A stretch of DNA of 64,000 bases from Deltaproteobacteria bacterium UBA5329. GTDB taxonomy: Bacteria; Desulfobacterota; Syntrophorhabdia; Syntrophorhabdales; Syntrophorhabdaceae. The notes under the pieces are model-generated. The model saw only the letters and a list, made by a program, of their open reading frames with translations, was not told the DNA's origin and did no database searches. A program made the translations under genes and the position numbers. Numbering within the stretch: the stretch's first letter is position 1; each line of letters starts with the position of its first letter. Shown here piece by piece: positions 24,484 to 33,369 of the stretch. The stretch covers positions 69,598 to 133,597 of the forward strand of contig DHQV01000055.1 of the NCBI GenBank assembly GCA_002408185.1, read 5' to 3'.

Positions 24484-26001
24484 CTATTCGAGAAAGCTTT
24501 CGAGTCTCTTCCGCCGGGAGGGATGTTTCAGTTTCCTTAGGGCTTTTGCCTCTATCTGGCGGATGCGTTCGCGGGTCAGGCCGAAGACCTCACCGACCTC
24601 TTCGAGGGTGTAATCGGTCTTCTCGCCTATGCCGAGCCTCATACGGATAACCTTTTCCTCTCGCGGGGTGAGGGTGGAAAGGACCTTGTCGATCTCTTCC
24701 TTGAGGGATATGCTGACCAGTTCGTTGAAAGGCGACGGGGATTTCGGGTCTGCTATGAAGTCACCGAGCTTGGATTCATCGTCGCCGATGGGTGTCTCGA
24801 TGGATATCGGTTCGTTGGAAACTTTCATTATCTTGCGGACCTTCTCGAGGGGAAGGCCTGCTTTCAATGATATCTCATCAAGGTTCGGCTCCCGCCCGAG
24901 TTCCTGAAAGAGCGAGATTGTGACTTTCGTGATCTTGTTCATTGTTTCGAGCACATGGACAGGGACCCTGATGGTACGGGCATAATCCGCGATCGCCCTC
25001 GTGATCGCCTGACGGATCCACCAGGTCGAATATGTCGAGAACTTGTAACCCTTCTGGTAATCGTATTTCTCGGCTGCCTTCATAAGGCCCATATTCCCTT
25101 CCTGGATGAGATCGAGGAAGGACAGGCCCCGGTTGAGGTACTTCTTGGCGATATTTATGACGAGCCGTAAATTGGCCTGAATAAGTCGGTTTTTTACTGT
25201 TTTGAGACCATTTTCGATCTCTCCGATCTCCATGAGTCTCTTTTTTACCTTCCGGGCTTCCTTGTCATCCATGAACTTTAGCTGTCTCTGGACCTTGCGG
25301 GTGATCTCTTCAAGCACTTTCTTGTTCAAATTAAGGTTAATAAGATTTTCTTCGGCTTTCTTTTCAAGCGCCTTGAGTTTTTTCTCGTTGAGCTTTCTGG
25401 TCGCTTCAGGCACCTTGATCGAATTCTTTCTCAGATCTTCTTTTTTTTCATGCTGGTTCTTGATGCTGTTAATGAGGGAAACCGTCTTTTTTCTGTACTT
25501 GTCTTCATCCTTCTCGGTGTAGTTCAATTCATCGATATTTTTCACGACATCGACGATATTGATGGCTTCCTTCTTGAGGAGGGATGCGATCTCCATCAGT
25601 TCCTGGATTGCATGAGGAAGATCGAAAAGCAGGTTGCGGATCATCCGCTCCCCATCCTCGATCCTCTTGGCTATCATGTACTCTTCCTCGGAATTAAGAA
25701 GAGATACGCGGCCAATATCCTTCAGATATGCCCAGATGATATTGTCGGTGCGCTCCGATGGGAAGCGTTCGGCTTCACCCCATTCCTGGGATTCTTGTTC
25801 GGGGGCGGCCTCTATCTTTTCCTTCATGGTGTCGACGATATCTATGTTTGATTCGGTGAGAAAATCAAAGATATCCTCGATGTCTTCAGGGGAAAAGATA
25901 TTCTGCGGAAGGTAATCGTTGATCTCGTCCGGGGTCAGGTAGCCTTTCTCGGTTCCGATATCGACGAGGTGCTGGATTTCACTATGATTTTTTATCGCCA
26001 T
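24484..26001 (-). CDS. rpoD: RNA polymerase primary sigma factor RpoD (sigma-70)
   Basis: A 505-aa primary sigma factor: short region 1.1 (about 1-75), region 1.2 with '[17 protein letters not shown]', a charged non-conserved insert (about 150-250), region 2 with '[30 protein letters not shown]' and '[21 protein letters not shown]', region 3, and region 4.2 with '[21 protein letters not shown]'. Complete region 1 and 2.4/4.2 identify the housekeeping sigma. The start is ATG 25999-26001 behind GGAG. Its leader contains a terminator-like hairpin. dnaG, usually upstream, is absent; a universal stress gene is divergent. Confidence 0.97.
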   Translation of the reverse strand: MAIKNHSEIQHLVDIGTEKGYLTPDEINDYLPQNIFSPEDIEDIFDFLTESNIDIVDTMKEKIEAAPEQESQEWGEAERFPSERTDNIIWAYLKDIGRVSLLNSEEEYMIAKRIEDGERMIRNLLFDLPHAIQELMEIASLLKKEAINIVDVVKNIDELNYTEKDEDKYRKKTVSLINSIKNQHEKKEDLRKNSIKVPEATRKLNEKKLKALEKKAEENLINLNLNKKVLEEITRKVQRQLKFMDDKEARKVKKRLMEIGEIENGLKTVKNRLIQANLRLVINIAKKYLNRGLSFLDLIQEGNMGLMKAAEKYDYQKGYKFSTYSTWWIRQAITRAIADYARTIRVPVHVLETMNKITKVTISLFQELGREPNLDEISLKAGLPLEKVRKIMKVSNEPISIETPIGDDESKLGDFIADPKSPSPFNELVSISLKEEIDKVLSTLTPREEKVIRMRLGIGEKTDYTLEEVGEVFGLTRERIRQIEAKALRKLKHPSRRKRLESFLE

Positions 26002-26017
26002 TTATTCTCCGGACAGT

Positions 26018-26052
26018 AAAAAATGCCCTAAGTAGTTGGTTTTAGGGCATTT
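26018..26052 (-). terminator. Terminator-like attenuator hairpin in the rpoD leader
   Basis: On the minus strand AAATGCCCTAA, a 10-nt loop and TTAGGGCATTT form a perfect 11-bp stem ending in six T. It sits between the rpoD promoter (26082-26111) and its ribosome site, so it is in the rpoD leader rather than behind a gene. Confidence 0.65.
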
Positions 26053-26081
26053 ACTGGAATTATTCACTCGTCTATTATTTA

Positions 26082-26111
26082 AATATAGCAATTGGGCCAC
26101 ATTTTTGTCAA
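26082..26111 (-). promoter_or_regulatory. Sigma-70 promoter of rpoD
   Basis: TTGACA (26111-26106), 18-bp spacer and TATATT (26087-26082) on the minus strand; start near 26075, giving a leader of about 75 nt. Confidence 0.75.
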
Positions 26112-26222
26112 GGTGGTTTTTGACGGGTTTGTGAATTTATCCACACATGAAAATTATCTATCGGAATTGGATTGACTAAGGCAGAAAATGAGTTATAAAG
26201 TGCTAAAAGGGAGGGAAAAATC

Positions 26223-26678
26223 ATGTTCAAAAAGATATTATGTCCTGTCGATTTTTCGCAATTTACACAAGAGGTCATCAACTATGCTCTGGACCTTGCA
26301 AAAAAGTACGGCGCAGAACTTCATCTCATGCATGTCGTCCCGAACATGACGTATTTCACGCCGTACGAATCGTTCCTTACACCGGAGAACCTTGTTGCAA
26401 TTGAAAAGAACATCCAGGACGAAGTCGAAAGAGATTTTGCGAAACTGCTCAAAGGCAATGGCGTACCCACCAAAACGGTCATAAGGACAGGTGTGCCGTT
26501 CGTTGAGATCATCGATTACGCGAAATCGGAGTCCATTGATCTCATCGTCATGGGAACGCATGGCCGCAGCGCTATAGAGAATATCCTGATAGGCAACGTG
26601 GCAGAGAAAGTCGTCCGTAAATCCCCCTGCCCGGTAATGACCATCAGGCCGAAGGGGAAAGAGTTCAAAATGCCGTAA
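26223..26678 (+). CDS. Universal stress protein, UspA family
   Basis: A 151-aa UspA-fold protein: 'KKILCPVDFS' at the N-terminus and the ATP-binding 'GTHGRSAIENILIGNVAEKVVRKSPCPVM' (GxHG-x9-G-S/N) at the end, so ATP-binding subtype. Members help survival under starvation or redox stress. Preceded by AGGGAGGG. It is divergent from rpoD and has its own terminator. Confidence 0.93.
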   Translation: MFKKILCPVDFSQFTQEVINYALDLAKKYGAELHLMHVVPNMTYFTPYESFLTPENLVAIEKNIQDEVERDFAKLLKGNGVPTKTVIRTGVPFVEIIDYAKSESIDLIVMGTHGRSAIENILIGNVAEKVVRKSPCPVMTIRPKGKEFKMP

Positions 26679-26702
26679 TAAGGCTGGTTGTAGGTGATGG
26701 GT

Positions 26703-26733
26703 TATGGGCGCGAAAAAAAATCGCGAGCCCATA
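26703..26733. terminator. Bidirectional hairpin terminator between usp and radA
   Basis: TATGGGC plus GCG on the left pair with CGC and GCCCATA on the right around an A-rich loop (one GA bulge), between convergent genes. Confidence 0.6.
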
Positions 26734-26765
26734 TCCGCCTAATTCGGGATTTGTAGACGCTGTCA

Positions 26766-28109
26766 CTATCCGTTGCCAATCCTCTTGTATAACTCCTTGA
26801 TGTTTCGGATCGTCACGATCTCAATGTTGGAGGTGTCGTGTGTGCCGTCGGCGGGGCAGAAGATGCGCCGGATGCCTATGCGCTGGCATTCCTTTATCCT
26901 GAGGTCCATGTTGACTATCTTGCGTAACTCGCCGGTAAGCCCTATCTCGCCGAAGAATGCGGTGTCGCGGCCAAGGGTGGTTTCTTTGAAGCTTGACAGG
27001 ATGGACGCGGCGACAGCGAGATCGATGCCCGGTTCGTTGACCTTCATGCCGCCGGTAACATTTACGTAAATATCCCTGTCAAAGAAGGGTTTTCCGATGG
27101 CCTTTTCTACAACGGAGATCAGGATGAAGAGACGGTTGACGTCGTAGCCGAGCGAAAGGCGCCTTGGCATCGAGAAATTTGTCTTCTGGGTGATGGCCTG
27201 CACCTCGAGTATGATGGGGCGAGATCCCGTGATATAAGGGAAAAGGCTGCTTCCTTCCCCGATCTCGCCGCGTTGTGACATAAAGAACTGTGACGGATTC
27301 TCGACACTTGTGAGGCCGCCTCCCGACATCTGGAAGATCCCCACCTCCTCGACGGCGCCATACCTGTTCTTGATCGTCCTAAGAAGACGGTACGGGAGCA
27401 TCTTGTCGCCTTCAAAGTAAAGGACGGTATCTACCATGTGCTCGAGTATCTTCGGGCCAGCTATAGCTCCTTCCTTCGTGACATGCCCAATAACGATAAA
27501 ACTTGTATCTGCGGCCTTGGCTTCCATGGTAAGGCGGGTGGCAACATCTTTGACCTGGCCCATGCTTCCCGGAAGCATCGGCAGTTTCGGGTTATAGATG
27601 GATTGTACAGAATCGACGATAAGGAGGCCGTAGCGTTCCTCGGCCATTGCTGACAGGATGTCGTCCAGGTGATTTGTCGTCAGGAAGGCGAAGCGCGCGG
27701 CAAGCCCCAGTCTTTTTTTTCGGGAGGCCAGCTGCTTGAGGGACTCCTCTCCGGAGACATAGAGGACCTTTACGCCGCGTTCAGTCAGCTTTGAAGCGAT
27801 CTCGAAGCATAAGGTTGTCTTGCCTATTCCCGGGTCCCCGCCAAGCAGAATGGCTGAACCTGTTGTCATGCCGCCGCCGAGGACGCGGTCCATCTCCTCG
27901 ATCCCCGTGACGATGCGTTCCTCATCGGCAAGTTCCTCGTCGGACAATATGACCGGCCGTCTCTGTTCCTTTCCGTTGGCCTTCGCGACGGGTGCCATTT
28001 CCTTGAACGTGTCCCAACCCTGGCACATCGGGCATTTACCCAGCCACTTCAGGGATTCGTACCCGCACGTCGTGCAGGCGAAAAACGATTTTTTGGTCGA
28101 TTTACTCAA
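26766..28109 (-). CDS. radA: DNA repair protein RadA/Sms
   Basis: A 447-aa RadA: N-terminal C4 zinc finger ('CTTCGYESLKWLGKCPMCQGW'-type, two CxxC pairs at 12-31), RecA-like core with Walker A 'GGDPGIGKTT', the RadA-specific 'KNRYG' motif, and a C-terminal Lon-protease-like domain. RadA is a branch-migration helicase in recombination. The first codons overlap the end of the downstream-encoded TIM-barrel gene's neighbour by 8 bp, making one leftward operon with the sugar-phosphate-isomerase-like and M24 genes. Confidence 0.97.
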   Translation of the reverse strand: MSKSTKKSFFACTTCGYESLKWLGKCPMCQGWDTFKEMAPVAKANGKEQRRPVILSDEELADEERIVTGIEEMDRVLGGGMTTGSAILLGGDPGIGKTTLCFEIASKLTERGVKVLYVSGEESLKQLASRKKRLGLAARFAFLTTNHLDDILSAMAEERYGLLIVDSVQSIYNPKLPMLPGSMGQVKDVATRLTMEAKAADTSFIVIGHVTKEGAIAGPKILEHMVDTVLYFEGDKMLPYRLLRTIKNRYGAVEEVGIFQMSGGGLTSVENPSQFFMSQRGEIGEGSSLFPYITGSRPIILEVQAITQKTNFSMPRRLSLGYDVNRLFILISVVEKAIGKPFFDRDIYVNVTGGMKVNEPGIDLAVAASILSSFKETTLGRDTAFFGEIGLTGELRKIVNMDLRIKECQRIGIRRIFCPADGTHDTSNIEIVTIRNIKELYKRIGNG

Positions 28110-28899
28110 GATCTGCCCCGGTATGAAGCCGTATCAGCCTTGCCTGGTATTCCATGAGCTTCACGAGCCATTCCCTGTTCCTGGGGAGTTCCCGGGGCGA
28201 GACCTCGTACGTGATCATCCCTTCATACCCGAGCCGCCGGACGGTATTCAAGAACCTAGCTATCGGTAGATCACCCCGGCCAAGAAAAAGATGGCTTTCA
28301 TGGCTGCCGTGATCGCTCAGATGAATGTTCTTCAGGCGCCCCGTTCTCATTACCTTGATAAAAGGCACGATAATATCGTTCCCAAAAGTTGCCAGGTGGG
28401 TTGTGTCAAATGTGAAATAGAGGTTATGCGCAACCCCGAAGCCTATCAGGTCATTGATATCGTTGAAGAAGTAGGACTCCAGCATGAGCCGCTTGCCGGC
28501 CCGAGGCATGTTTTCGATCGTAAGCGCTATATCGCTGCAGTCGAGTTCTTTATGGAAATCGTCAACGCTGTTGAGCCATCTTGCAAACCCTATCTCCATC
28601 GTAAGCCAGGCCGGCGGGTGAAAATTCACGACGCTTGCTCCCAAGACGTGGGCGATGTCGATCGTTCTTTTCAGCTCCTCTACCTTTGTTCCCCACTTCT
28701 TCATTTTCAGGAACGGTGCGTGGATGGTGTGGACAGGAAGGATATCGCAGCACGCCACAACCCTGTCGAGATATCCGTCGCTCATGAATCGCTGATCGAT
28801 GACGACCTCGCAGCCGTCAAAATGGGCCTCTCGCGCAAGCAGAAATATCTCTTCGATAGGAAGGTGGTAGAGGCAGCCTGTTGAAAAGATATATTTCAT
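28102..28899 (-). CDS. TIM-barrel sugar phosphate isomerase/epimerase-like protein
   Basis: A 265-aa protein of the AP_endonuc_2/xylose-isomerase-like TIM-barrel family. Metal-site elements are 'FHPP', 'IENMPR', 'FDTTHLA', 'IHLSDHGSHESH' and 'YEVSPREL'. These enzymes isomerise or epimerise sugars or cut abasic sites; the substrate is not evident. It overlaps the M24 peptidase stop by 4 bp (ATGA) and radA by 8 bp, giving a tight operon M24-TIM-radA. Confidence 0.85.
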   Translation of the reverse strand: MKYIFSTGCLYHLPIEEIFLLAREAHFDGCEVVIDQRFMSDGYLDRVVACCDILPVHTIHAPFLKMKKWGTKVEELKRTIDIAHVLGASVVNFHPPAWLTMEIGFARWLNSVDDFHKELDCSDIALTIENMPRAGKRLMLESYFFNDINDLIGFGVAHNLYFTFDTTHLATFGNDIIVPFIKVMRTGRLKNIHLSDHGSHESHLFLGRGDLPIARFLNTVRRLGYEGMITYEVSPRELPRNREWLVKLMEYQARLIRLHTGADLE

Positions 28900-30068
28900 A
28901 CAATAATGATGTTGTCATCGATATCTGTGATTACGCGGCATTTACCATTCGTGAAGTGGACGGTGTTCTCGTAACCGCAGCAGCCTTTCCGGGGCCAGAC
29001 CATTTTCGGCTCGATGGCGAAAACCTCTCCGTCTTCGATCGGATATGTGTGCGTGGCAGCGATGAACGGAAATTCACTAAGCTCGATCCCTATGCCGTGT
29101 CCGAGAAATCTCACCTTGTGCGGTTTAAATCCAAGATAATAGTCTGCGTACCCCGCTTTTTCCGCGAGTTCTTTCGAATACTCAAAAAGCTCTTTGCTGG
29201 TATAGCCTTCAACCACTTTTTCAAGAACGCGGTCATGAATATCCTTGCAGGTCCAGTAGGCCCTGGCGAACAGGTCCGGCATTGACCCGATGGCGTACAT
29301 CCTTGTCTGGTCGACCTGATACCCGTGATAGCAGATCCCGAAATCGATCAGGATCGGCTCGTTCTTCTTTATTTTCTTGAAACTCGCACCGACGGGAAAG
29401 GCCGGCGACAGGCCCAATCCTCCCATCGGGGAATCGGACTGGCTGACGATACTGCCGGTGCGTCCGCTGAGGATATGCCATGTATAGGCCTCATAATTGA
29501 GTGAACGGACCCTTAATAGCCCCTCATGTCCCAGCGACTTGGCATATGCCTCCATATTGCCGCCAACCTCGATCTCTGTTGCGCCTTCGCGGAGAAATTC
29601 GGGTACCTTTGCATAGACCTTCCGGCTGATCTGTGCGGCCTTTTCCATGATCGCAATTTCAAAAGGTGATTTCTTCCTCCGAATCTCCCTGGTAAGGGGC
29701 GAACAATCGACGAACTCGACATTACCGAGGAGATTTTTAAACTTCATTACATCATTGTACGGTATAACGTCGAGTTGCACACCGATACGTTCCATCGGTT
29801 TGAGGTGCTGCGGGATGTCCTTGATCGAACGGTACGGGACGATATTTGAAAGGGGGGACTCCCTGCGCGCCCTGGATATCTCCCGCTTTACGAACAATAT
29901 GGGCTCTGTGTCCAGGGGAACGAAGAGAAGGGAATCCTGCATTGTCCCGGAGAGATAGTAATAATCGATCTTGTAATGAAAAAAGGCCCCATCGAGAGAG
30001 GCCTTCTCCATTAACACTTTCAGTTTTTCGATACGTGTATCTATTTCTTCTTTTGGAGCATATTTCAT
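28896..30068 (-). CDS. M24-family Xaa-Pro aminopeptidase-like protein
   Basis: A 390-aa pita-bread-fold metallopeptidase with an N-terminal creatinase-like domain (about 1-150) and a catalytic domain. Five metal ligands are visible: 'LIDFG' Asp, 'QVDQTR' Asp, 'GHGIGIE' His, 'AIEPKM' Glu and 'GYENT' Glu. It may remove N-terminal residues before proline or be a related creatinase. The start is ATG 30068; an in-frame TTG 18 bp upstream has no support. Confidence 0.9.
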   Translation of the reverse strand: MKYAPKEEIDTRIEKLKVLMEKASLDGAFFHYKIDYYYLSGTMQDSLLFVPLDTEPILFVKREISRARRESPLSNIVPYRSIKDIPQHLKPMERIGVQLDVIPYNDVMKFKNLLGNVEFVDCSPLTREIRRKKSPFEIAIMEKAAQISRKVYAKVPEFLREGATEIEVGGNMEAYAKSLGHEGLLRVRSLNYEAYTWHILSGRTGSIVSQSDSPMGGLGLSPAFPVGASFKKIKKNEPILIDFGICYHGYQVDQTRMYAIGSMPDLFARAYWTCKDIHDRVLEKVVEGYTSKELFEYSKELAEKAGYADYYLGFKPHKVRFLGHGIGIELSEFPFIAATHTYPIEDGEVFAIEPKMVWPRKGCCGYENTVHFTNGKCRVITDIDDNIIIV

Positions 30069-30131
30069 AAAACTAATCCTGAACAAATTTCAAATCATGT
30101 TGTCGTGACCCGACGCAAGCAAAGCTTTGAA

Positions 30132-30146
30132 GCCGGGTGCCCCGGC
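30132..30146 (-). terminator. Small GC hairpin after the bam operon
   Basis: GCCGGG-TGC-CCCGGC, a perfect 6-bp stem 48 bp downstream of the dch stop codon. It has no T-tract. Confidence 0.35.
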
Positions 30147-30193
30147 ATTACAGCGGGAAGACAACGAAGAGAGCGGCGCGATATGGAACCTGA

Positions 30194-30964
30194 CTATTCG
30201 TCTTTCCAGACCGCCTTCCTCTTTTCCATAAATGCCGCGATGCCTTCGACTGCGTCTTTTGTCTTCATGCAGCCGTCGAGGTAGCATATCTCTGATGCCC
30301 GAAGCGCTTCGAGAAAATTGACATTGAGCCCAGCCTTGATAGCGCGCTTGGTCCACATTGCGACCGGGCGACTCTGTTTCAGGAAACCGTCCATGAATTT
30401 CTGGGCTTCTTCCTTGAAGTTCTCGACGGGCAGCACAACGTTGACAAGGCCCATCTGCTTAGCTTCCTGTGCGCCGATGATCTTTCCTGTCAGGAGAAGT
30501 TCATATGTGTTTTTGAGGCCGATGATCTTCGGGAACCATGCCGCGGCGATCGGCGGGAATACGCCGACCGCGATCTCGGGCTGGCCGATCTTGGCTTTTT
30601 CCGACGCGATAACGATATCACAGAATGCCATGAGCTCACATCCGCCGCCGAGCGATCTGCCGTTCACGAGCGCAACGGTCGTGCAGTCCAGTTCCTCCAT
30701 AAGGCGGAACATCCGGTGGAAGATCTCGATCATATCGAGGACCTTGTCTTCCGTATGGTCGGCTACGTCGACGCCGTCGCAGAATGCCTTGTCGCCGGCA
30801 TGATCGAAGACGAGAAGCTGGATTGTCGGGTCTTTCTTGACATCCTGAATAGCCTCGACGATCTCCCTCATCATGAGGATCGTCAGCCAGTTGGATACCG
30901 GTTCATTCAATGTGATCGTTGCAACCTTGTTTTTCTTTTCAAACGTAATATGTGTAAAGGCCAT
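30194..30964 (-). CDS. dch: Cyclohexa-1,5-dienecarbonyl-CoA hydratase (BamR/Dch)
   Basis: A 256-aa crotonase-fold enzyme. It adds water to cyclohexa-1,5-diene-1-carbonyl-CoA, the product of benzoyl-CoA reductase, giving 6-hydroxycyclohex-1-ene-1-carbonyl-CoA. The segments 'NWLTILMMREI' and 'VGVFPPIAAAWFPKIIG' are typical of this subfamily rather than general enoyl-CoA hydratases. Both catalytic Glu positions ('GGGCELMAFCD' and 'IGQPEI') are kept. It lies directly after oah and had, the next two pathway steps, in one leftward operon. Confidence 0.88.
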   Translation of the reverse strand: MAFTHITFEKKNKVATITLNEPVSNWLTILMMREIVEAIQDVKKDPTIQLLVFDHAGDKAFCDGVDVADHTEDKVLDMIEIFHRMFRLMEELDCTTVALVNGRSLGGGCELMAFCDIVIASEKAKIGQPEIAVGVFPPIAAAWFPKIIGLKNTYELLLTGKIIGAQEAKQMGLVNVVLPVENFKEEAQKFMDGFLKQSRPVAMWTKRAIKAGLNVNFLEALRASEICYLDGCMKTKDAVEGIAAFMEKRKAVWKDE

Positions 30965-31027
30965 AGCTATACTCCTTTTTCAAAAAAAATAGGGGGGATA
31001 TTATCCCCCCTATGGTTTTCAGGCTTA

Positions 31028-32176
31028 CTACTTCGCCTGCGGTTTGCCGAAGATCTGTTCGAAGTATTCGTCGTTGTTCAGGGCGCCCTGTGCGATGAGC
31101 TGGCGGTTCTTGATGAAGTCGATCGTATCCATGCCGGTGATCTTCTTCGTGTTGAATGCGCCGAAACCTGCGAAGGCCTCGCCCATCATGTTGGTGGCCA
31201 GCCAGTAACGGTGGTCGTTCTTGATCTGGTCCCACCAGAATTTCTTCTTCTGGCGGATGCCGTCGATGGCCTTGTGGAGGCAGCCCGGGAACAGGTTTGC
31301 GAAGGTCCAGAGGATCTTCTGGACTTCTGCGTCGACCAGCGCGAAGTCGTAGTCGTTGTTTTTCAGCTTCTCGTTGACCCAGGCCCTGGCGTCTTTCGCT
31401 TCCTGGCCGGCTTTCGGTTCGCCGTAAACGATCTCGCCGTTTTTCACGTAGGCGTCCGTGATGACCTGCGGGTTGCGTACCCAGTTGCCCTTGTCGTCTT
31501 TCAGGACGGGGAGGGCCTTGGAGATGAGGTTTTTGGCTTTCATCTTGTATGCTGACCACATTTCGCAACTCACGCAGTTCCACATTGCATCTTCCATGCT
31601 GAGGAACCACGGGAGGAAGTCAGAGGAGCCGCCGACAGGGGCGCTGCCGTGTCTCGGGCCTGCCTGACCGAAAATCGCGAGGTCAGAGGAGATCGCGATG
31701 TCGCATGCAAGGCCGATTTCCTGGCCGCCGGCAACGCGCATGCCGTTTACGCGGCAGAGAACCGGTTTTTTGCACATGAGAATGCTGTCAACCATATTGT
31801 TGAAAAGTTCCATGTATGCGCCGTATTCTTCCGGCCTTTTGCTGTAATATTCTGAATACTCTTTCGTGTTGCCGCCGGTGCAGAATGCATTCGGGCCGGT
31901 ACCGGTGAAGACAACCGCAACAACTTCGCGGTCCGTCGAGGAGTTCTCGAAGCCGGCGATGACACCCTTTACCATTTCCGTTGTGTAGGAATTGTACTGG
32001 GCGGGGTTATTGAGTATGATCCATGCGACGTAGAGCCCGGGAATGACATTGCCCTTCGGGTCCGTCAGTGGTCTTTTTTCATAGACCGTACAGGGAGCAT
32101 CCGTGCCCCACCACTGTGTTCCATGCCTGTTGTGGTCTTTCAATCCGCCTTCTCTTGGCATCCATTCTAATCCCAT
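31028..32176 (-). CDS. bamA: 6-oxocyclohex-1-ene-1-carbonyl-CoA hydrolase (BamA/Oah)
   Basis: A 382-aa crotonase-family hydrolase that opens the ring of 6-oxocyclohex-1-ene-1-carbonyl-CoA to 3-hydroxypimeloyl-CoA, the marker enzyme of anaerobic aromatic degradation. Characteristic stretches are 'GLKDHNRHGTQWWGTDAP' near the N-terminus, 'VAGGQEIGLACDIAISSD', 'FGQAGPRHGSAPVGG' and the Trp-rich C-terminal half. Its length (about 380 aa) is far above a normal crotonase. The start is ATG 32176 behind AGGAGG; the frame is open 10 codons further. It is flanked by had and dch. Confidence 0.93.
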   Translation of the reverse strand: MGLEWMPREGGLKDHNRHGTQWWGTDAPCTVYEKRPLTDPKGNVIPGLYVAWIILNNPAQYNSYTTEMVKGVIAGFENSSTDREVVAVVFTGTGPNAFCTGGNTKEYSEYYSKRPEEYGAYMELFNNMVDSILMCKKPVLCRVNGMRVAGGQEIGLACDIAISSDLAIFGQAGPRHGSAPVGGSSDFLPWFLSMEDAMWNCVSCEMWSAYKMKAKNLISKALPVLKDDKGNWVRNPQVITDAYVKNGEIVYGEPKAGQEAKDARAWVNEKLKNNDYDFALVDAEVQKILWTFANLFPGCLHKAIDGIRQKKKFWWDQIKNDHRYWLATNMMGEAFAGFGAFNTKKITGMDTIDFIKNRQLIAQGALNNDEYFEQIFGKPQAK

Positions 32177-32209
32177 ACTTTTCCTCCTAAAGTTTTTGTG
32201 TAACAACCT

Positions 32210-33319
32210 TTAAAAATCAGGTGTCAGGACTACGCGTTTCGCAGGCGAGCCTGCTTTGTGGATCTCGTCAAATGTTGCTGCGATCGTGCTCATCGGCCGT
32301 ACGTCGACGAACGGGTCGATCTGAATCTTCTTGTTGAGGACCATGTCGAGAACGATCGGGTAATACTCGGGCAGACAGCCCCATGTACCGATAACTTCGG
32401 CGTCGAAGGCCATCAGTTTCGAGAACATGTATTCGCTCTTCGCCATGCCGAAGCCGACGAGGATAAGCTTGCCGACGAAGGAGAGAAGGTCAAGCGCGAG
32501 ATCCTGACCAGCCTTGGCGCCGGTAACTTCGAATATCTTCCATCCCGTGTTGGGGAGGCCATTGGCTTTGCAATAGCTCCTCCATTCGCCAACGACATCC
32601 TTGTTTGTCTTGTCGAGCGTTGAGATCGTCAGGTCGCAGCCATAGTCGAGGGCCCTTTTCAGCTTCTCGGGGTTACGAGCGATGCCGATGACTGTCTTCG
32701 CGCCGAGCGCTTTCAGGGTCTGGGCCATGTAGACGCCCACGCCGCCGGTTGCGCCGATAACGATGCAATTGTCGCCAGGCTGCAGGTCTGCTCTCTTGCT
32801 TGCCTGGTATGGTGTTGTTACAGCGTCCGCAACGACTGCGAGCTGTTCCAGCTTATAGCCTTTCTTGTCCCGGACAAGGCAAAGATCGACCGTGGGAACG
32901 ACGATGTGGCTTGCGAAGCCGCCCCAGTAGCCGATCGAGTTGCCGGGCATCTTCTGGGCGAGGCATCTGTTGCCCCTGCCGGTCTTGCAAAGGTCGCACT
33001 GACGGCACGGCATAACGGCGGGGATTATGACCTCTTTTCCCACCCATGCAGGATCGCCGGCGATAACGGTACCTGCGATCTCGTGGCCCAATGCCAGCGG
33101 GGGTTTGCTGACGGTCGGTACGCCGTCATAGAAATAGCCAAGGTCGGTGTGGCATACGCCGCATCCTGCGATCTCGACGAGAACTTCGCCGGCTTTCAGT
33201 TCCGGAACCGGGACCTCTGCGATTTCCAGTTTGCCGGGTGTGGTTTCCTTTGTCTCTCTGTTATAGACGGTCGGCTGAACCATCTGCCACTGTTTTATTG
33301 TTTTTGGTACATCTCCCAT
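32210..33319 (-). CDS. had: 6-hydroxycyclohex-1-ene-1-carbonyl-CoA dehydrogenase (Had/BamQ)
   Basis: A 369-aa zinc-dependent medium-chain dehydrogenase that oxidises 6-hydroxycyclohex-1-ene-1-carbonyl-CoA with NAD. Visible are the catalytic zinc site ('CGVCHTDLGYF', 'GHEIAG'), the structural four-Cys lobe ('CRQCDLCKTGRGNRC') and the Rossmann motif 'IGATGGVGVYMAQ'. The genomic position between an SDR and bamA fixes the role. A good ribosome site (GGAGG) precedes the ATG. Confidence 0.92.
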   Translation of the reverse strand: MGDVPKTIKQWQMVQPTVYNRETKETTPGKLEIAEVPVPELKAGEVLVEIAGCGVCHTDLGYFYDGVPTVSKPPLALGHEIAGTVIAGDPAWVGKEVIIPAVMPCRQCDLCKTGRGNRCLAQKMPGNSIGYWGGFASHIVVPTVDLCLVRDKKGYKLEQLAVVADAVTTPYQASKRADLQPGDNCIVIGATGGVGVYMAQTLKALGAKTVIGIARNPEKLKRALDYGCDLTISTLDKTNKDVVGEWRSYCKANGLPNTGWKIFEVTGAKAGQDLALDLLSFVGKLILVGFGMAKSEYMFSKLMAFDAEVIGTWGCLPEYYPIVLDMVLNKKIQIDPFVDVRPMSTIAATFDEIHKAGSPAKRVVLTPDF

Positions 33320-33369
33320 TACGAAACCTCCTTATATATTTGAGTGAACGCTACCCACCTCCTTGATTC

